From contig JAUUSE010000021.1 of assembly GCA_030842085.1 (NCBI GenBank), forward strand, positions 1 through 27,484: 27,484 nt of DNA. The letters are read 5' to 3'. The translations under genes were made by a program, and so were the position numbers. How positions within the stretch are numbered: the stretch's first letter is position 1; every line of letters starts with the position of its first letter. This stretch comes from Timburyella sp030842085 (GTDB taxonomy: Bacteria > Bacillota > Clostridia > Oscillospirales > Acutalibacteraceae). The notes beneath the pieces were generated by a model that saw nothing but the letters and a program-made list of their open reading frames with translations, was not told where the DNA came from and did not search any database. Shown here piece by piece: positions 1 to 7,073 of the stretch.

Positions 1-2
1 AC

Positions 3-18
3 TTTAGATGTCTACCCC
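3..18 (+). repeat. Insertion-element-end-like motif, copy 1
   Basis: TTTAGATGTCTACCCC. Its last 11 bases are identical to 958-968. It is followed by T-rich sequence and precedes the methyltransferase module. Confidence 0.4.
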
Positions 19-179
19 ATTTTTGTCAGTATTCATGCGGGTTTGCGGGCTTTTTTTCGTTTCAAAAAAGGATGAAGTATGACTTGATTGCTTTTGGCAT
101 CTGAAGTAGCTGCCACTGCCAATACAGTACAAGATTTTGACTTCTTACAGACAATTAACTGAGGAAAGTGTGAAGTCAC

Positions 180-926
180 ATGATTGATGATTACAGAAAA
201 CATGCAGTTGTATGGGATTGGGATGGGTTTGATAATTCATTAGAATATGAATATTGGTGCGAATATGCAAGGCATTATGGGAAAAAAGTATTGATCCCAA
301 TGTGTGCGTTGGGTCAAGCAGGAGCATATATGGCACAGAAAGGGTTTTCCGTTACAGCTTTTGACATCACAAAGGAAATGATTGACGAAGGGAAAAAACG
401 ATTTCGTTCGGTTGAAAATCTCTCTTTAAAAATTGCAGATATTTGTGATTTGCATCTTAGCGAATCGGATTTTGATTTTTGTTTTATCGCAACACAAGAT
501 TTGCACTTATTATCGGATCTCAAAATGGTGAGAAAGGCTTTTCAGTCCCTTTCTTTGCATCTGAGAGAGGGTGGTGGCTTATCGTTGGAACTAATCTTGC
601 CTTCTTCTGAATCATTTGAGCTCCCACAGCAAACCTTTTATCCGCGGGTACCAAATTATACAGATAAAAAGGTATGGAAAGAGAGTAAGAACCGTTACGA
701 TGCTTTTACAAAAAGATGTTATATCGATCAGGTTGTATACATACAAGATGAAAAAGGAATCACGTCTTTTCCATATTCGGTTGTCCTGCAGTATTATGAA
801 CAGGAGGAAATCCGTTCTGCCTTGAAAGACGCGGGATTTGTTATTACCGGTGAATTTCAGAATCGAAACAAGGAACCTTGGACCATTAAAAGTCAAGAAT
901 GGATAATAGAAGCTATAAAAAAATAA
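180..926 (+). CDS. Class I SAM-dependent methyltransferase
   Basis: This 248-residue protein is likely a cytoplasmic SAM-dependent methyltransferase of unknown substrate. The Rossmann-like start is seen at residues 37-62, where a hydrophobic strand (VLIP) is followed by MCALGQAGAYMAQKGF and then the acidic strand end FDIT that would hold the SAM ribose. The classical GxGxG loop is replaced by the variant MCALGQAG. A second strand, DFDFCFIATQDLHLL, and the LREGGGLSLEL segment fit the later motifs of the fold. The ATG at 180 has a GAGGAAAG ribosome site at 161-168. It stands alone: no gene precedes it in the window, and the next gene lies beyond a terminator. It is flanked by direct copies of an 11-base motif (8-18 and 958-968), which suggests acquisition as a small module. 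The fold is fairly sure; the substrate is unknown. Confidence 0.75.
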   Translation: MIDDYRKHAVVWDWDGFDNSLEYEYWCEYARHYGKKVLIPMCALGQAGAYMAQKGFSVTAFDITKEMIDEGKKRFRSVENLSLKIADICDLHLSESDFDFCFIATQDLHLLSDLKMVRKAFQSLSLHLREGGGLSLELILPSSESFELPQQTFYPRVPNYTDKKVWKESKNRYDAFTKRCYIDQVVYIQDEKGITSFPYSVVLQYYEQEEIRSALKDAGFVITGEFQNRNKEPWTIKSQEWIIEAIKK

Positions 927-949
927 AAAATTGGGCTAATATAAACAGG

Positions 950-968
950 CATCTAAAATGTCTACCCC
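950..968 (+). repeat. Insertion-element-end-like motif, copy 2
   Basis: CATCTAAAATGTCTACCCC lies between the methyltransferase stop and its terminator. It is in the same orientation as copy 1 and matches copy 3 at 14 of 16 positions. Confidence 0.45.
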
Positions 969-978
969 TTCCAAAGTT

Positions 979-1023
979 GAAAGGAGTCTATTTCTGTAAA
1001 GAGATAGACTCCTTTCGTTTTTT
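979..1023 (+). terminator. Strong intrinsic terminator after the methyltransferase
   Basis: A 17-bp stem (979-995 with 1000-1016, one G-T wobble) closes a GTAA loop and is followed by a run of six T. It is oriented for plus-strand transcription and separates the methyltransferase from the next gene. Confidence 0.9.
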
Positions 1024-1104
1024 CTGATAAAATGTAAACGGAACTGTTTATATTGCCAATGCGCTATAAGCTAACATAAGTAATTTAATTGAAAGGAATT
1101 AGCA

Positions 1105-1650
1105 ATGGTTACTTTCTTTCGAGGAGTTCAATGGGTTGCGCCGACCGACTTGGGGATAAGTCAGCTGTACCTAAATAAATCCAAACTGGAAAATATCGAA
1201 AAATGGTTCGATCCAAACGACATGAATTTGTGTGAGCCTCTTCCTGTCCATGATTTTGGAGATGGCAGGCTGACATTGACAGACGGCCACAGCCGGGCTT
1301 TTATAGCGTACCAGTATAAAGCAAAGGTGCCAATTGTTTATGATACGGATGATATCGTAACTTGTGACGAAGGACAGCTACTTTATAAAAATGACATCGT
1401 TTGGTGCCGGCGCTTCAATCTTCGAACAGTTGCCGACCTTGAAAATCGTATTGTTGACGATTCTGAATATCAATCCCTTTGGATTGACCGCTGCGAACAA
1501 GCTTACAATTTACTGACCCAGACCAATGATTATGAGAGAGCGGACATACAACGGCAGTATCCGGATTTGTTTTTATATGGCGCGAATGAAGATTTAACAA
1601 TCTATTTTTTTGAGAATCCGAATGGGAAGATAGTTGAGGTTCATCTATAG
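1105..1650 (+). CDS. ParB/sulfiredoxin-like fold protein of unknown function
   Basis: This 181-residue protein has no certain function. Residues 28-80 resemble the ParB N-terminal / sulfiredoxin-like fold: a short helix (KLENIEKWF), a PLPVHDFGDGRLTLTDGHSRA segment at 45-65 and VPIVYD at 75-80. The LTDGHSRA block is the typical phosphate-binding loop of this superfamily. The remaining 100 residues contain a helical stretch around WIDRCEQAYNLL and a beta hairpin at the C-terminus. No helix-turn-helix of a true ParB is visible, and no ParA gene is near, so chromosome partitioning is unlikely. The ATG at 1105 has a GAAAGGA site at 1091-1097. The gene stands alone between two terminators and two copies of the insertion-element-like motif. 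Similar stand-alone proteins occur in Clostridia, but their role is not established. Confidence 0.6.
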   Translation: MVTFFRGVQWVAPTDLGISQLYLNKSKLENIEKWFDPNDMNLCEPLPVHDFGDGRLTLTDGHSRAFIAYQYKAKVPIVYDTDDIVTCDEGQLLYKNDIVWCRRFNLRTVADLENRIVDDSEYQSLWIDRCEQAYNLLTQTNDYERADIQRQYPDLFLYGANEDLTIYFFENPNGKIVEVHL

Positions 1651-1714
1651 GGATTGATTTTTTGCATTTAATTTCTTGGCGGATACTGATAATTTCGGTC
1701 ACCAAAGACAGGTT

Positions 1715-1749
1715 AAGTACCCGATTTTACTGTCGGGTACTTCTTTTTT
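1715..1749 (+). terminator. Intrinsic terminator of the ParB-like gene
   Basis: A perfect 10-bp stem (AAGTACCCGA at 1715-1724 with 1733-1742) has an 8-nt loop and is followed by C and six T. It lies 65 bases after the stop codon and is oriented for the plus strand. Confidence 0.88.
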
Positions 1750-1841
1750 ACACTATAGTTTGGTAAAGGATTTATATAAAAAAGAAAAAATATAATATTT
1801 CTTTAGTGTTAAAATTTTTACAAATATTCTGTATAAGATTA

Positions 1842-1857
1842 CATCTAAACTGTCCAC
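1842..1857 (+). repeat. Insertion-element-end-like motif, copy 3
   Basis: CATCTAAACTGTCCAC is in the same orientation as copies 1 and 2 and lies 14 bases before the orphan terminator. TGTCTA and TGTCCAC followed by a homopolymer are reminiscent of transposon termini, but no transposase is present. Confidence 0.35.
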
Positions 1858-1870
1858 AAAAGCTAATTTA

Positions 1871-1910
1871 AGCCTGAACGCAAAATGTGTTCAGGCTCTT
1901 TTATTTTATT
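1871..1910 (+). terminator. Orphan intrinsic terminator
   Basis: A 12-bp stem (1871-1882 with 1886-1897, one G-T wobble) with an AAA loop is followed by CTTTTATTTTATT. No gene ends just before it; the ParB-like gene already has its own terminator. It directly follows the third copy of the motif shared with 950-968, so it may be the tail of a lost gene or element. Confidence 0.7.
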
Positions 1911-2324
1911 GAGTCTTATATACTTTCGCCTAAAGGTAAATATAACGTGTTTGCTTATCCCTCTTTAACTATTGAGATTATATATATTTTTTTATAAAAA
2001 TAATCTAATTGTTTGGTGTTGATACTTGGCTATACTATCAATTTGTTTTTATTCTTTTGCTGGCGATACCTTTATAACTCATGTCTTTTTACCTGGCAGT
2101 CAATTATGTAAGATAACCTGCATTGTATTGAATTCGAGATAACCAGTCCATTACACATACATTTTTAAAGTCACTAAAATATTATCCATCCGAATAATTT
2201 TCTGTTTTAAGCAAGCACCTGCTCTTTTACTATTACATACATATTTTTTTGCCCTGTTAAATTATAAATACTTGTTAGTAAGGTATTTAACATACCGTAA
2301 ATATCCAAATTTCGATAGATTTTC
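1911..2324. other. AT-rich intergenic stretch without a gene
   Basis: No open frame here has a ribosome site or recognisable protein. The short minus-strand frame at 2207-2392 has no matching features and overlaps the promoter of the permease. A 5-bp hairpin, GGTAT/ATACC, lies at 2282-2296 with unknown meaning. The stretch may be decayed accessory DNA adjoining the module region. Confidence 0.5.
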
Positions 2325-2353
2325 TTGCTTTTATATCTGATATGTATTAAAAT
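2325..2353 (+). promoter_or_regulatory. Predicted sigma-A promoter of the purine permease
   Basis: TTGCTT at 2325-2330 and TAAAAT at 2348-2353 are separated by exactly 17 bases. Transcription would begin near 2360, giving a leader of about 100 nt. Confidence 0.5.
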
Positions 2354-2359
2354 AAAGCC

Positions 2360-2457
2360 GAGGAAAACTTTCGCATTTTTATGCGTAAGCAAAGCGGAAA
2401 TGTTTTGAGGGAACCAACCGCACGGGCGGTAAAATAAAAAGGAAGGTGAGCTTTTTT
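2360..2457 (+). promoter_or_regulatory. Folded 5' leader of the purine permease, possible cis-regulatory RNA
   Basis: Three helices can be drawn. AAAACTTT (2364-2371) pairs with AAA-T-GTTTT (2398-2406) with one bulged T. This helix encloses the hairpin CGCAT-TTTT-ATGCG (2372-2385). A second hairpin, ACCGC-ACGG-GCGGT (2417-2430), lies just before the ribosome site AAGGAAGGTG. The sequence does not show the conserved loops of the classical purine riboswitch. One ACGG tetraloop hairpin recalls guanidine-II half-motifs, but the needed second copy is absent. The leader may control translation or be an undescribed element, or it may be ordinary untranslated RNA. Confidence 0.35.
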
Positions 2458-3813
2458 ATGGGTGGTCTATTTAAACTCAAACAAAACGGAACCACAGTAG
2501 GAAAAGAGGTAATTGCAGGCTTAACAACATTCTTTGCGATGGCGTATATCATCGTCGTAAACCCGGGTTTGTTAAGCCAAGCCGGTATGGAATGGGGCGC
2601 AGTTTTTCTTGCAACCATTATCTCGGCTATTATAGGTACATTGATTATGGGCTTAGTTGCCAATGTGCCTTATGCTCAAGCCCCAGGCATGGGACTTAAC
2701 GCGTTCTTTGTCTTTACGGTTTGCTTTACGCTCAAATTTACGTGGCAGCAGGCGTTATCAATGGTGTTTATCTGCGGTTTGATAAATATTATTATTACCG
2801 TTACAAAGCTGCGTAAATTTATTATTAAGTCGATACCGCGCAGTCTGCAAAACGCTATCGGCGGCGGCATCGGCATTTTTGTGGCATACCTCGGTCTGCT
2901 CAATGTCGGCATTATCACATTTGATTCCGGCGTGCCGGCGCTGGCAACCTTAAATCAGCCCCAGTTCTGGCTTTTCCTTATCGGCTTAGCACTGACAATT
3001 GTGCTGCTGCTGTTAAAGGTTAAGGGCGCCATATTAATAGGTATTATAGCAACCACGCTGCTTGGTATTCCTATGTCAGTAACTGTGACGTCGCAGTCCG
3101 TAAGCTTTATCGATGCATGTCAGCAGCTGCCTACGACTTTTGGAGCTATTTTTACAAGTGAAGGCTTAGGTTCGTTATTTACGGATGTATCGAAAATCCC
3201 ACTGGTGCTTGTCACTATTTTTGCTTTCAGCATTTCCGACACATTTGACACCATTGGCACATTTATCGGCACGGGACGCAGAACCGGCATCTTCAGTGAT
3301 GAGGATGAGCGCACTATGGAGACCAGCCGCGGCTTTAAATCGAAGATGGACAAGGCCTTGTTTGCCGACGCCACCGCGACGTCTATAGGCGCGATTTTCG
3401 GAACTTCAAATACTACTACTTATGTTGAAAGCGCAGCCGGCATTGGCGCAGGCGGACGCACCGGACTTACAAGCGTCGTTGTTGCTATATGCTTTGCTAT
3501 CAGCGCATTTTTTGCCACATTTGTCAGCGCCGTTCCATTTGCTGCGACTGCGCCGGCTCTGGTGGTCGTTGGCGTAATGATGATGTCGTCCTTTAAGGAA
3601 ATTAATTGGGAAGATTTCAGCGAAGCTGTGCCAGCATTTTTTGCCGGCATCTTTATGGCACTTTGCTACAGCATATCTTACGGTATTGCGGCAGGCTTCA
3701 TTTTCTACTGCATTACAAAGATTTGCAAAAAGCAGATAAAAGAAATCCATCCGATTATTTGGGTGGTAACTGGTTTGTTTATTCTGAACTTTGTACTTCT
3801 GGCTATTATTTAA
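2458..3813 (+). CDS. NCS2 family purine permease (AzgA/PbuG type)
   Basis: This 451-residue integral membrane protein should import a purine base such as hypoxanthine, guanine or adenine by cation symport. Hallmarks of the AzgA/PbuG branch are visible: the N-terminus LKQNGTTVGKEVIAGLTTF, the AQAPGMGLNAFF segment, FSISDTFDTIGTFIG in the middle, and SNTTTYVESAAGIGAGGRTG about 30 residues after it. About twelve or more hydrophobic segments run through the whole length, which is normal for the family. The frame is also open from a GTG at 2446, but the GGAAGGTGA string at 2441-2449 is the ribosome site for the ATG at 2458, so that start is preferred. The gene has its own promoter, folded leader and terminator and appears monocistronic. 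The exact purine cannot be told from the sequence. Confidence 0.92.
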   Translation: MGGLFKLKQNGTTVGKEVIAGLTTFFAMAYIIVVNPGLLSQAGMEWGAVFLATIISAIIGTLIMGLVANVPYAQAPGMGLNAFFVFTVCFTLKFTWQQALSMVFICGLINIIITVTKLRKFIIKSIPRSLQNAIGGGIGIFVAYLGLLNVGIITFDSGVPALATLNQPQFWLFLIGLALTIVLLLLKVKGAILIGIIATTLLGIPMSVTVTSQSVSFIDACQQLPTTFGAIFTSEGLGSLFTDVSKIPLVLVTIFAFSISDTFDTIGTFIGTGRRTGIFSDEDERTMETSRGFKSKMDKALFADATATSIGAIFGTSNTTTYVESAAGIGAGGRTGLTSVVVAICFAISAFFATFVSAVPFAATAPALVVVGVMMMSSFKEINWEDFSEAVPAFFAGIFMALCYSISYGIAAGFIFYCITKICKKQIKEIHPIIWVVTGLFILNFVLLAII

Positions 3814-3836
3814 GCTAAACATCAAATAGAAACGAT

Positions 3837-3871
3837 AAAACCGTGGGGCATTTAAATGTTCCACGGTTTTT
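3837..3871 (+). terminator. Intrinsic terminator of the purine permease
   Basis: A 15-bp stem (3837-3851 with 3856-3870, two G-T wobbles) with a TTAA loop ends in five T. It lies 23 bases after the permease stop codon. Confidence 0.88.
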
Positions 3872-4011
3872 GCCTATTTTATACTCCGGTATAATGTACA
3901 TTAGCCGTTCTGTATTGCACTTTTAATGTTGGCCGTTTTTATATCAGTAATAATTGCTTTCCGCCTTTCATAGATTTATATAGTAATCTATCTTGTCAGG
4001 GGGGCGCTTTA

Positions 4012-4536
4012 ATGGAGCCGAGGTACAGCAACAATGACTACAATGTTTCTCTTGACCTTCCTTATCCGCCGGTATATGCTGAAACTAAAAAGCATGATTA
4101 TGCCTATGCTATGCTCAGCAATATCGGCAGCAGCAATTCCGAAATGTCAGCAGTCAGCTTGTACTTTTACAACAGCGTTATTTTAAAATCAGAATATGCA
4201 GAGTTTGCACGCTGCTTCCGCGACATCAGTATTGTCGAAATGCATCATTTAGATATTTTTTCTACTTTATCATATCAAATGGGCCTTGACCCAAGGCTGT
4301 GGAGCATGAGAAACAACTGCAATCACTACTGGTCTCCCTCTTACAATAATTATCCAAAAAAAATACGCGAGGTTATAGAAAACTCTATTAAAGGCGAGGA
4401 GGCCGCTATACGTAAATATATTGCTCAGTCCGAGAGTATATGCGACGCAAATATTGTCGAAAATCTCGAGCGTATTATTCTTGATGAAGAACATCATATT
4501 GAGATATTTTATAACATGCTGTCTCAGATTAATTAA
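4012..4536 (+). CDS. Ferritin-like di-metal domain protein
   Basis: This 174-residue protein is a four-helix ferritin-like protein that probably binds two iron or manganese ions. The ligand pattern is visible: Glu44 in NSEMSAVSLYF, ExxH at 76-79 (EMHH), Glu129/Glu130 in KGEEAAIRKY and a second ExxH at 159-162 (EEHH). The N-terminal 30 residues are Tyr/Pro/Asn-rich and precede the helical core. It resembles short clostridial ferritin-like proteins distantly related to rubrerythrin and the CotJC/manganese catalase group. No rubredoxin cysteines are present, so it is not a rubrerythrin. The ATG at 4012 has an AGGGGGG ribosome site at 3998-4004. It seems monocistronic. A role in peroxide handling or metal storage is inferred from the fold; the desulfoferrodoxin 2 kb away fits oxidative stress but is a separate unit. 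Confidence 0.8.
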   Translation: MEPRYSNNDYNVSLDLPYPPVYAETKKHDYAYAMLSNIGSSNSEMSAVSLYFYNSVILKSEYAEFARCFRDISIVEMHHLDIFSTLSYQMGLDPRLWSMRNNCNHYWSPSYNNYPKKIREVIENSIKGEEAAIRKYIAQSESICDANIVENLERIILDEEHHIEIFYNMLSQIN

Positions 4537-4645
4537 TTGTATTTTCTATGCAAGCATAATATGGTTTAGCGACGCTTTATTTTTTTAATATATCTACGAT
4601 AATTGTTCTAATATTGTGCATTTAAACCTATAAACTAAAAAGGCA

Positions 4646-4676
4646 GAAAAACGGCCCATGCAAAAGCATGGGCCGT
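4646..4676 (-). terminator. Intrinsic terminator of the gene at 4695-5594
   Basis: A perfect 11-bp stem (ACGGCCCATGC at 4651-4661 with 4666-4676) encloses AAAA. The T run lies on the minus strand (complement of the A run at 4647-4651), just after the stop codon of the minus-strand gene. Confidence 0.88.
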
Positions 4677-4694
4677 TAATATCTAATAATATAA

Positions 4695-5594
4695 TTAATT
4701 CATATAACCGCTTGTTGCAATGCTGACAAACTCATCATAGCTGATATTATAGTCGTAATATGCATACTGGAACAGCTGCTCATTTTCAGACGAGTTATAA
4801 GAAAAATATGTTATGCCTAAAATTCCGTCTGCTGGACATATGCTTAACACTTCACGGTCGCCATCATAAAAGCGAATGTAAAATACATCTTCGTAATCGC
4901 TCACATTTATTGAGCCATTTTCTGTAAGCATTATATTGTCAAAGCGGCTTATATATTCATCTATGTCCTCTATTAAATAGACATAACCGCCAGCATCCGG
5001 CACTTCTCCATTTTCATCATATTGATATACGGTCTCTATCTCTGCCTTGTCAATATCATAATCTTTAAGCAAGTCGCGTATAGTTGTCTGAGACGGTGCC
5101 TCCCAGCCGGGAATGCCTTCATTGCTTGACGCATTTTCTGCAAATATTCGCATGTCATTTCTTAAAGTGCTTTCTAAGCCGTATTTTTTAATTATATTAT
5201 TTATTTGCTCACCGCTAACGCTACCGTCGCAGTTGAACTCATACTTTTCGCCGTTGATATTATTGCCCCATGAAAAATCTATCTCCTCATTGTCGGCCGT
5301 AATCATGCTGACGCCCAATGAGCTTCCAGGGGCAGGAGACTGATTAAAAGTCTTTTTTACCTTTACGTCTTTGAAGAGTCCTGTTATTTCGCTAATATCT
5401 TCCTTGTCGGTAAGTTTTGCCCTTTTGCCATTATCGCCGTTAGACAGTTCAATTTCTACTATGTCGGTCATGTCGTTTTTGGCGACTTGACTTATCGTGC
5501 GCTCCACCATATGCGGATATAAATATATTCCTCCGCCTATGAGTATGGCTGCAGCTGCCACTATCACTATCGTTATTATAACTGGCTTCTTCAT
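4695..5594 (-). CDS. Membrane-anchored protein of unknown function
   Basis: I do not recognise this 299-residue protein. It begins with Met-Lys-Lys and one hydrophobic helix at about residues 4-26, with no lipobox cysteine, so it should be anchored in the membrane with its body outside the cell. The body is acidic and rich in Tyr, Asn and Asp. The segment after the anchor (DIVEIELSNGDNGKRAKLTDKE) and later ITADNEEIDFSW and FYIRFYDGDREVLSI look like beta strands in two similar halves, perhaps a repeated small domain. No catalytic motif is seen. The ATG follows AGATGGTGA. A near-consensus promoter lies upstream and a clear terminator downstream, so it is transcribed alone. Confidence 0.7.
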   Translation of the reverse strand: MKKPVIITIVIVAAAAILIGGGIYLYPHMVERTISQVAKNDMTDIVEIELSNGDNGKRAKLTDKEDISEITGLFKDVKVKKTFNQSPAPGSSLGVSMITADNEEIDFSWGNNINGEKYEFNCDGSVSGEQINNIIKKYGLESTLRNDMRIFAENASSNEGIPGWEAPSQTTIRDLLKDYDIDKAEIETVYQYDENGEVPDAGGYVYLIEDIDEYISRFDNIMLTENGSINVSDYEDVFYIRFYDGDREVLSICPADGILGITYFSYNSSENEQLFQYAYYDYNISYDEFVSIATSGYMN

Positions 5595-5615
5595 ATTATC
5601 ACCATCTTTATATAT

Positions 5616-5644
5616 ATTATATAATAGTTAATAATATTTGTAAA
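5616..5644 (-). promoter_or_regulatory. Predicted sigma-A promoter of the membrane-anchored protein gene
   Basis: Read on the minus strand, TTTACA (5639-5644) and TATAAT (5616-5621) are separated by 17 bases. The start codon at 5594 lies 22 bases beyond the -10 element. Confidence 0.7.
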
Positions 5645-6215
5645 TATATAATATGTATTTTGGCGTAAAATTTGTCGCTTTTTGTAAATCAATAGCCCCG
5701 TGCATTTACATGAAGCTATAGCAACTTACTTATTATTTTTATTCAATGTTCTCAGTAACGAAATGATGAATAGAATTGAGTCCAAAAAAGCATATGCTAT
5801 AGCCGGCCGTTTGAAAGAATGGACGGCGACATTATCGACCATGATTTAAGCAGCTGGTGGCATATGAGTAAAAGTCGTCTATAGTCCTCTCCAGGTATGT
5901 TAAGCATTTTGAAAGACAATTTTTGAATAATAAATAATAATATAATTATAAAAAAGGATATATTTCTCCGCTTAACGAGGTAAAAGGAATAGCTGGTACT
6001 TTCGGCAGTGACTGGATACAAAAGCTTTTGGGCCGTCCCTGTGAGATAAATACCATTATAGAAATATATTGTGTTAACACAAAAATAGATTAGGATGGCC
6101 GCACCGTAAAAAGAATACATTAATTGATTTATAAACTTTCGTATTACAATATATTAAATCTAAGGTTTAATACCATACTCTCAAGCCCCAGGTCATCCTG
6201 CTGCTGCACTACATT
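5645..6215. other. Non-coding or decayed stretch
   Basis: No complete gene is visible. The longest frame, 5797-6120 on the minus strand, lacks a ribosome site and reads as low-complexity hydrophobic sequence. On the plus strand two fragments without start codons end near 5860 (ending HMSKSRL) and near 6092 (containing GTFGSDWIQKLLGRP). They may be remnants of a broken gene. I could not assign them to a family. Confidence 0.4.
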
Positions 6216-6243
6216 AAAGCACCGCCCTGCTGGGCGGTGCTTT
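6216..6243 (-). terminator. Probable terminator of the desulfoferrodoxin gene
   Basis: A perfect 12-bp GC-rich stem (AAAGCACCGCCC at 6216-6227 with 6232-6243) has a four-base loop. T runs on both sides are short (three T), so direction is uncertain. It lies about 63 bases after the desulfoferrodoxin stop codon. Confidence 0.65.
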
Positions 6244-6306
6244 GTGTTTGATTTTCAATTACTATCCGCGCTGAATTTTCGTCATAACAAGACATCGGTT
6301 TTAGCG

Positions 6307-6681
6307 TTATTTTGACTCAACGCTCCAAAGTCCATGTAATGTGCAGTGCTCATATACTGTAAAAGGCTCGTCGGATACGAGATTAAACGTTGTCTCCGGC
6401 TTGTCTGATGGAGTAAGATATTTTATCTGGACATTGCTTCCCTGCTCCAATATAATCCACTCGATATAATGCTCCTCCGTCATCGGATGCACTACCTCGC
6501 CTACAGATACCGTTACCTTATTACCGTCCTTTTTTACAAACGGCACATGTTTCTCTGTCGCCGCATCTACAGTATTCGCCTTAAGCTCAGCCATTTTCTC
6601 GCCGCAGCACTGCATTGGCACGCCTGCGTCTGTCAGCATCATCACTATGTTACCGCAATGGTTACACCTATATATCTTCAT
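6307..6681 (-). CDS. dfx: Desulfoferrodoxin (superoxide reductase)
   Basis: This 124-residue cytoplasmic protein reduces superoxide to hydrogen peroxide without making oxygen, a detoxification route of anaerobes. Both iron centres are visible. The N-terminal desulforedoxin-like centre has Cys6, Cys9, Cys25 and Cys26 (CNHC and CC). The catalytic centre has His45 in EKHVPF, His65 in VVHPM, His71 in EEHYIEW, and Cys113 with His116 in EHCTLHGLW; Lys44, next to His45, is the conserved active-site lysine. Length is normal for the two-centre class. The frame is open from an ATG at 6699, but GGAGGT at 6688-6693 serves the ATG at 6681, and the promoter places the transcript start at about 6697. It is a single-gene unit. 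PerR control is known for such genes in other clostridia; no convincing PerR box is seen. Confidence 0.95.
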   Translation of the reverse strand: MKIYRCNHCGNIVMMLTDAGVPMQCCGEKMAELKANTVDAATEKHVPFVKKDGNKVTVSVGEVVHPMTEEHYIEWIILEQGSNVQIKYLTPSDKPETTFNLVSDEPFTVYEHCTLHGLWSVESK

Positions 6682-6703
6682 TTTTATACCTCCATTCAAT
6701 TAT

Positions 6704-6732
6704 ATTATACACATTTAATATACATTCGTCAA
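6704..6732 (-). promoter_or_regulatory. Near-consensus sigma-A promoter of desulfoferrodoxin
   Basis: On the minus strand TTGACG (6727-6732) and TATAAT (6704-6709) are spaced by 17 bases. The predicted start near 6697 leaves a very short leader of about 16 nt that holds the GGAGGT ribosome site. Confidence 0.8.
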
Positions 6733-7038
6733 CTGATCTTCCCGCAAATCTTTTACCTTTTAAAATTTTATTTGTTCCATCATGATAAACCTGCTAAAAT
6801 TATATCGACACCAACTTTTTATTAGAAAAACTGCATTTGTCTGCTATAGATTTTTTGACTTACCCGCGATAAATAAACTCCTGCATCGAATTTCAATATC
6901 TTCTCAATTTATATATTTTTAGGATAACTGATGCTGTTTTTCTGTCAAATATAGGCCAAGCATTCTTTTATTGCTAGAGCTAAAAAAGCTTTTTTATAAT
7001 AAAATCGGCCTTTTTATTTGGCTTAAGCATGAATAGAT
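6733..7038. other. AT-rich intergenic stretch without a gene
   Basis: No frame with a ribosome site or recognisable product is present between the desulfoferrodoxin promoter and the terminator of the penicillin-binding protein. A short AT-rich self-complementary patch (AAAAAAGCTTTTTT) lies around 6985. Confidence 0.55.
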
Positions 7039-7069
7039 AAAGCCCATATGCTAAAGCATATGGGCTTTT
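7039..7069 (-). terminator. Intrinsic terminator of the penicillin-binding protein gene
   Basis: A perfect 13-bp stem (7039-7051 with 7056-7068) has a TAAA loop. It begins six bases after the minus-strand stop codon. The plus-strand side has TTTT and the minus side TTTATC, so it could stop transcription from either direction. Confidence 0.75.
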
Positions 7070-7073
7070 ATTA

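Noticed and set aside
1..60. T-rich run after a GCGGGTTTGCGGGC string as a terminator of an upstream gene
   Set aside because: The G-rich string is a direct repeat, not an inverted one, and no stable stem could be drawn within the window.
2282..2310. CCGTAAA string upstream of a purine permease, as in the 3' part of purine riboswitches
   Set aside because: The matching 5' half with the conserved TTTCTACC loop and the flanking stem is absent, and the string lies upstream of the better promoter.
2417..2430. Hairpin with an ACGG loop, as in guanidine-II (mini-ykkC) riboswitches
   Set aside because: That class needs two such hairpins in tandem, and only one is present. It is kept only as part of the unclassified leader.
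3406..3864. Minus-strand frame of 152 codons inside the purine permease
   Set aside because: It is a shadow of the conserved permease sequence and runs into the terminator.
5797..6120. Minus-strand frame of 107 codons
   Set aside because: No ribosome site, low-complexity hydrophobic sequence, no neighbour logic.
6695..6711. PerR-like box at the desulfoferrodoxin promoter
   Set aside because: Only half of the palindrome matches, and the match is explained by the AT-rich -10 element.
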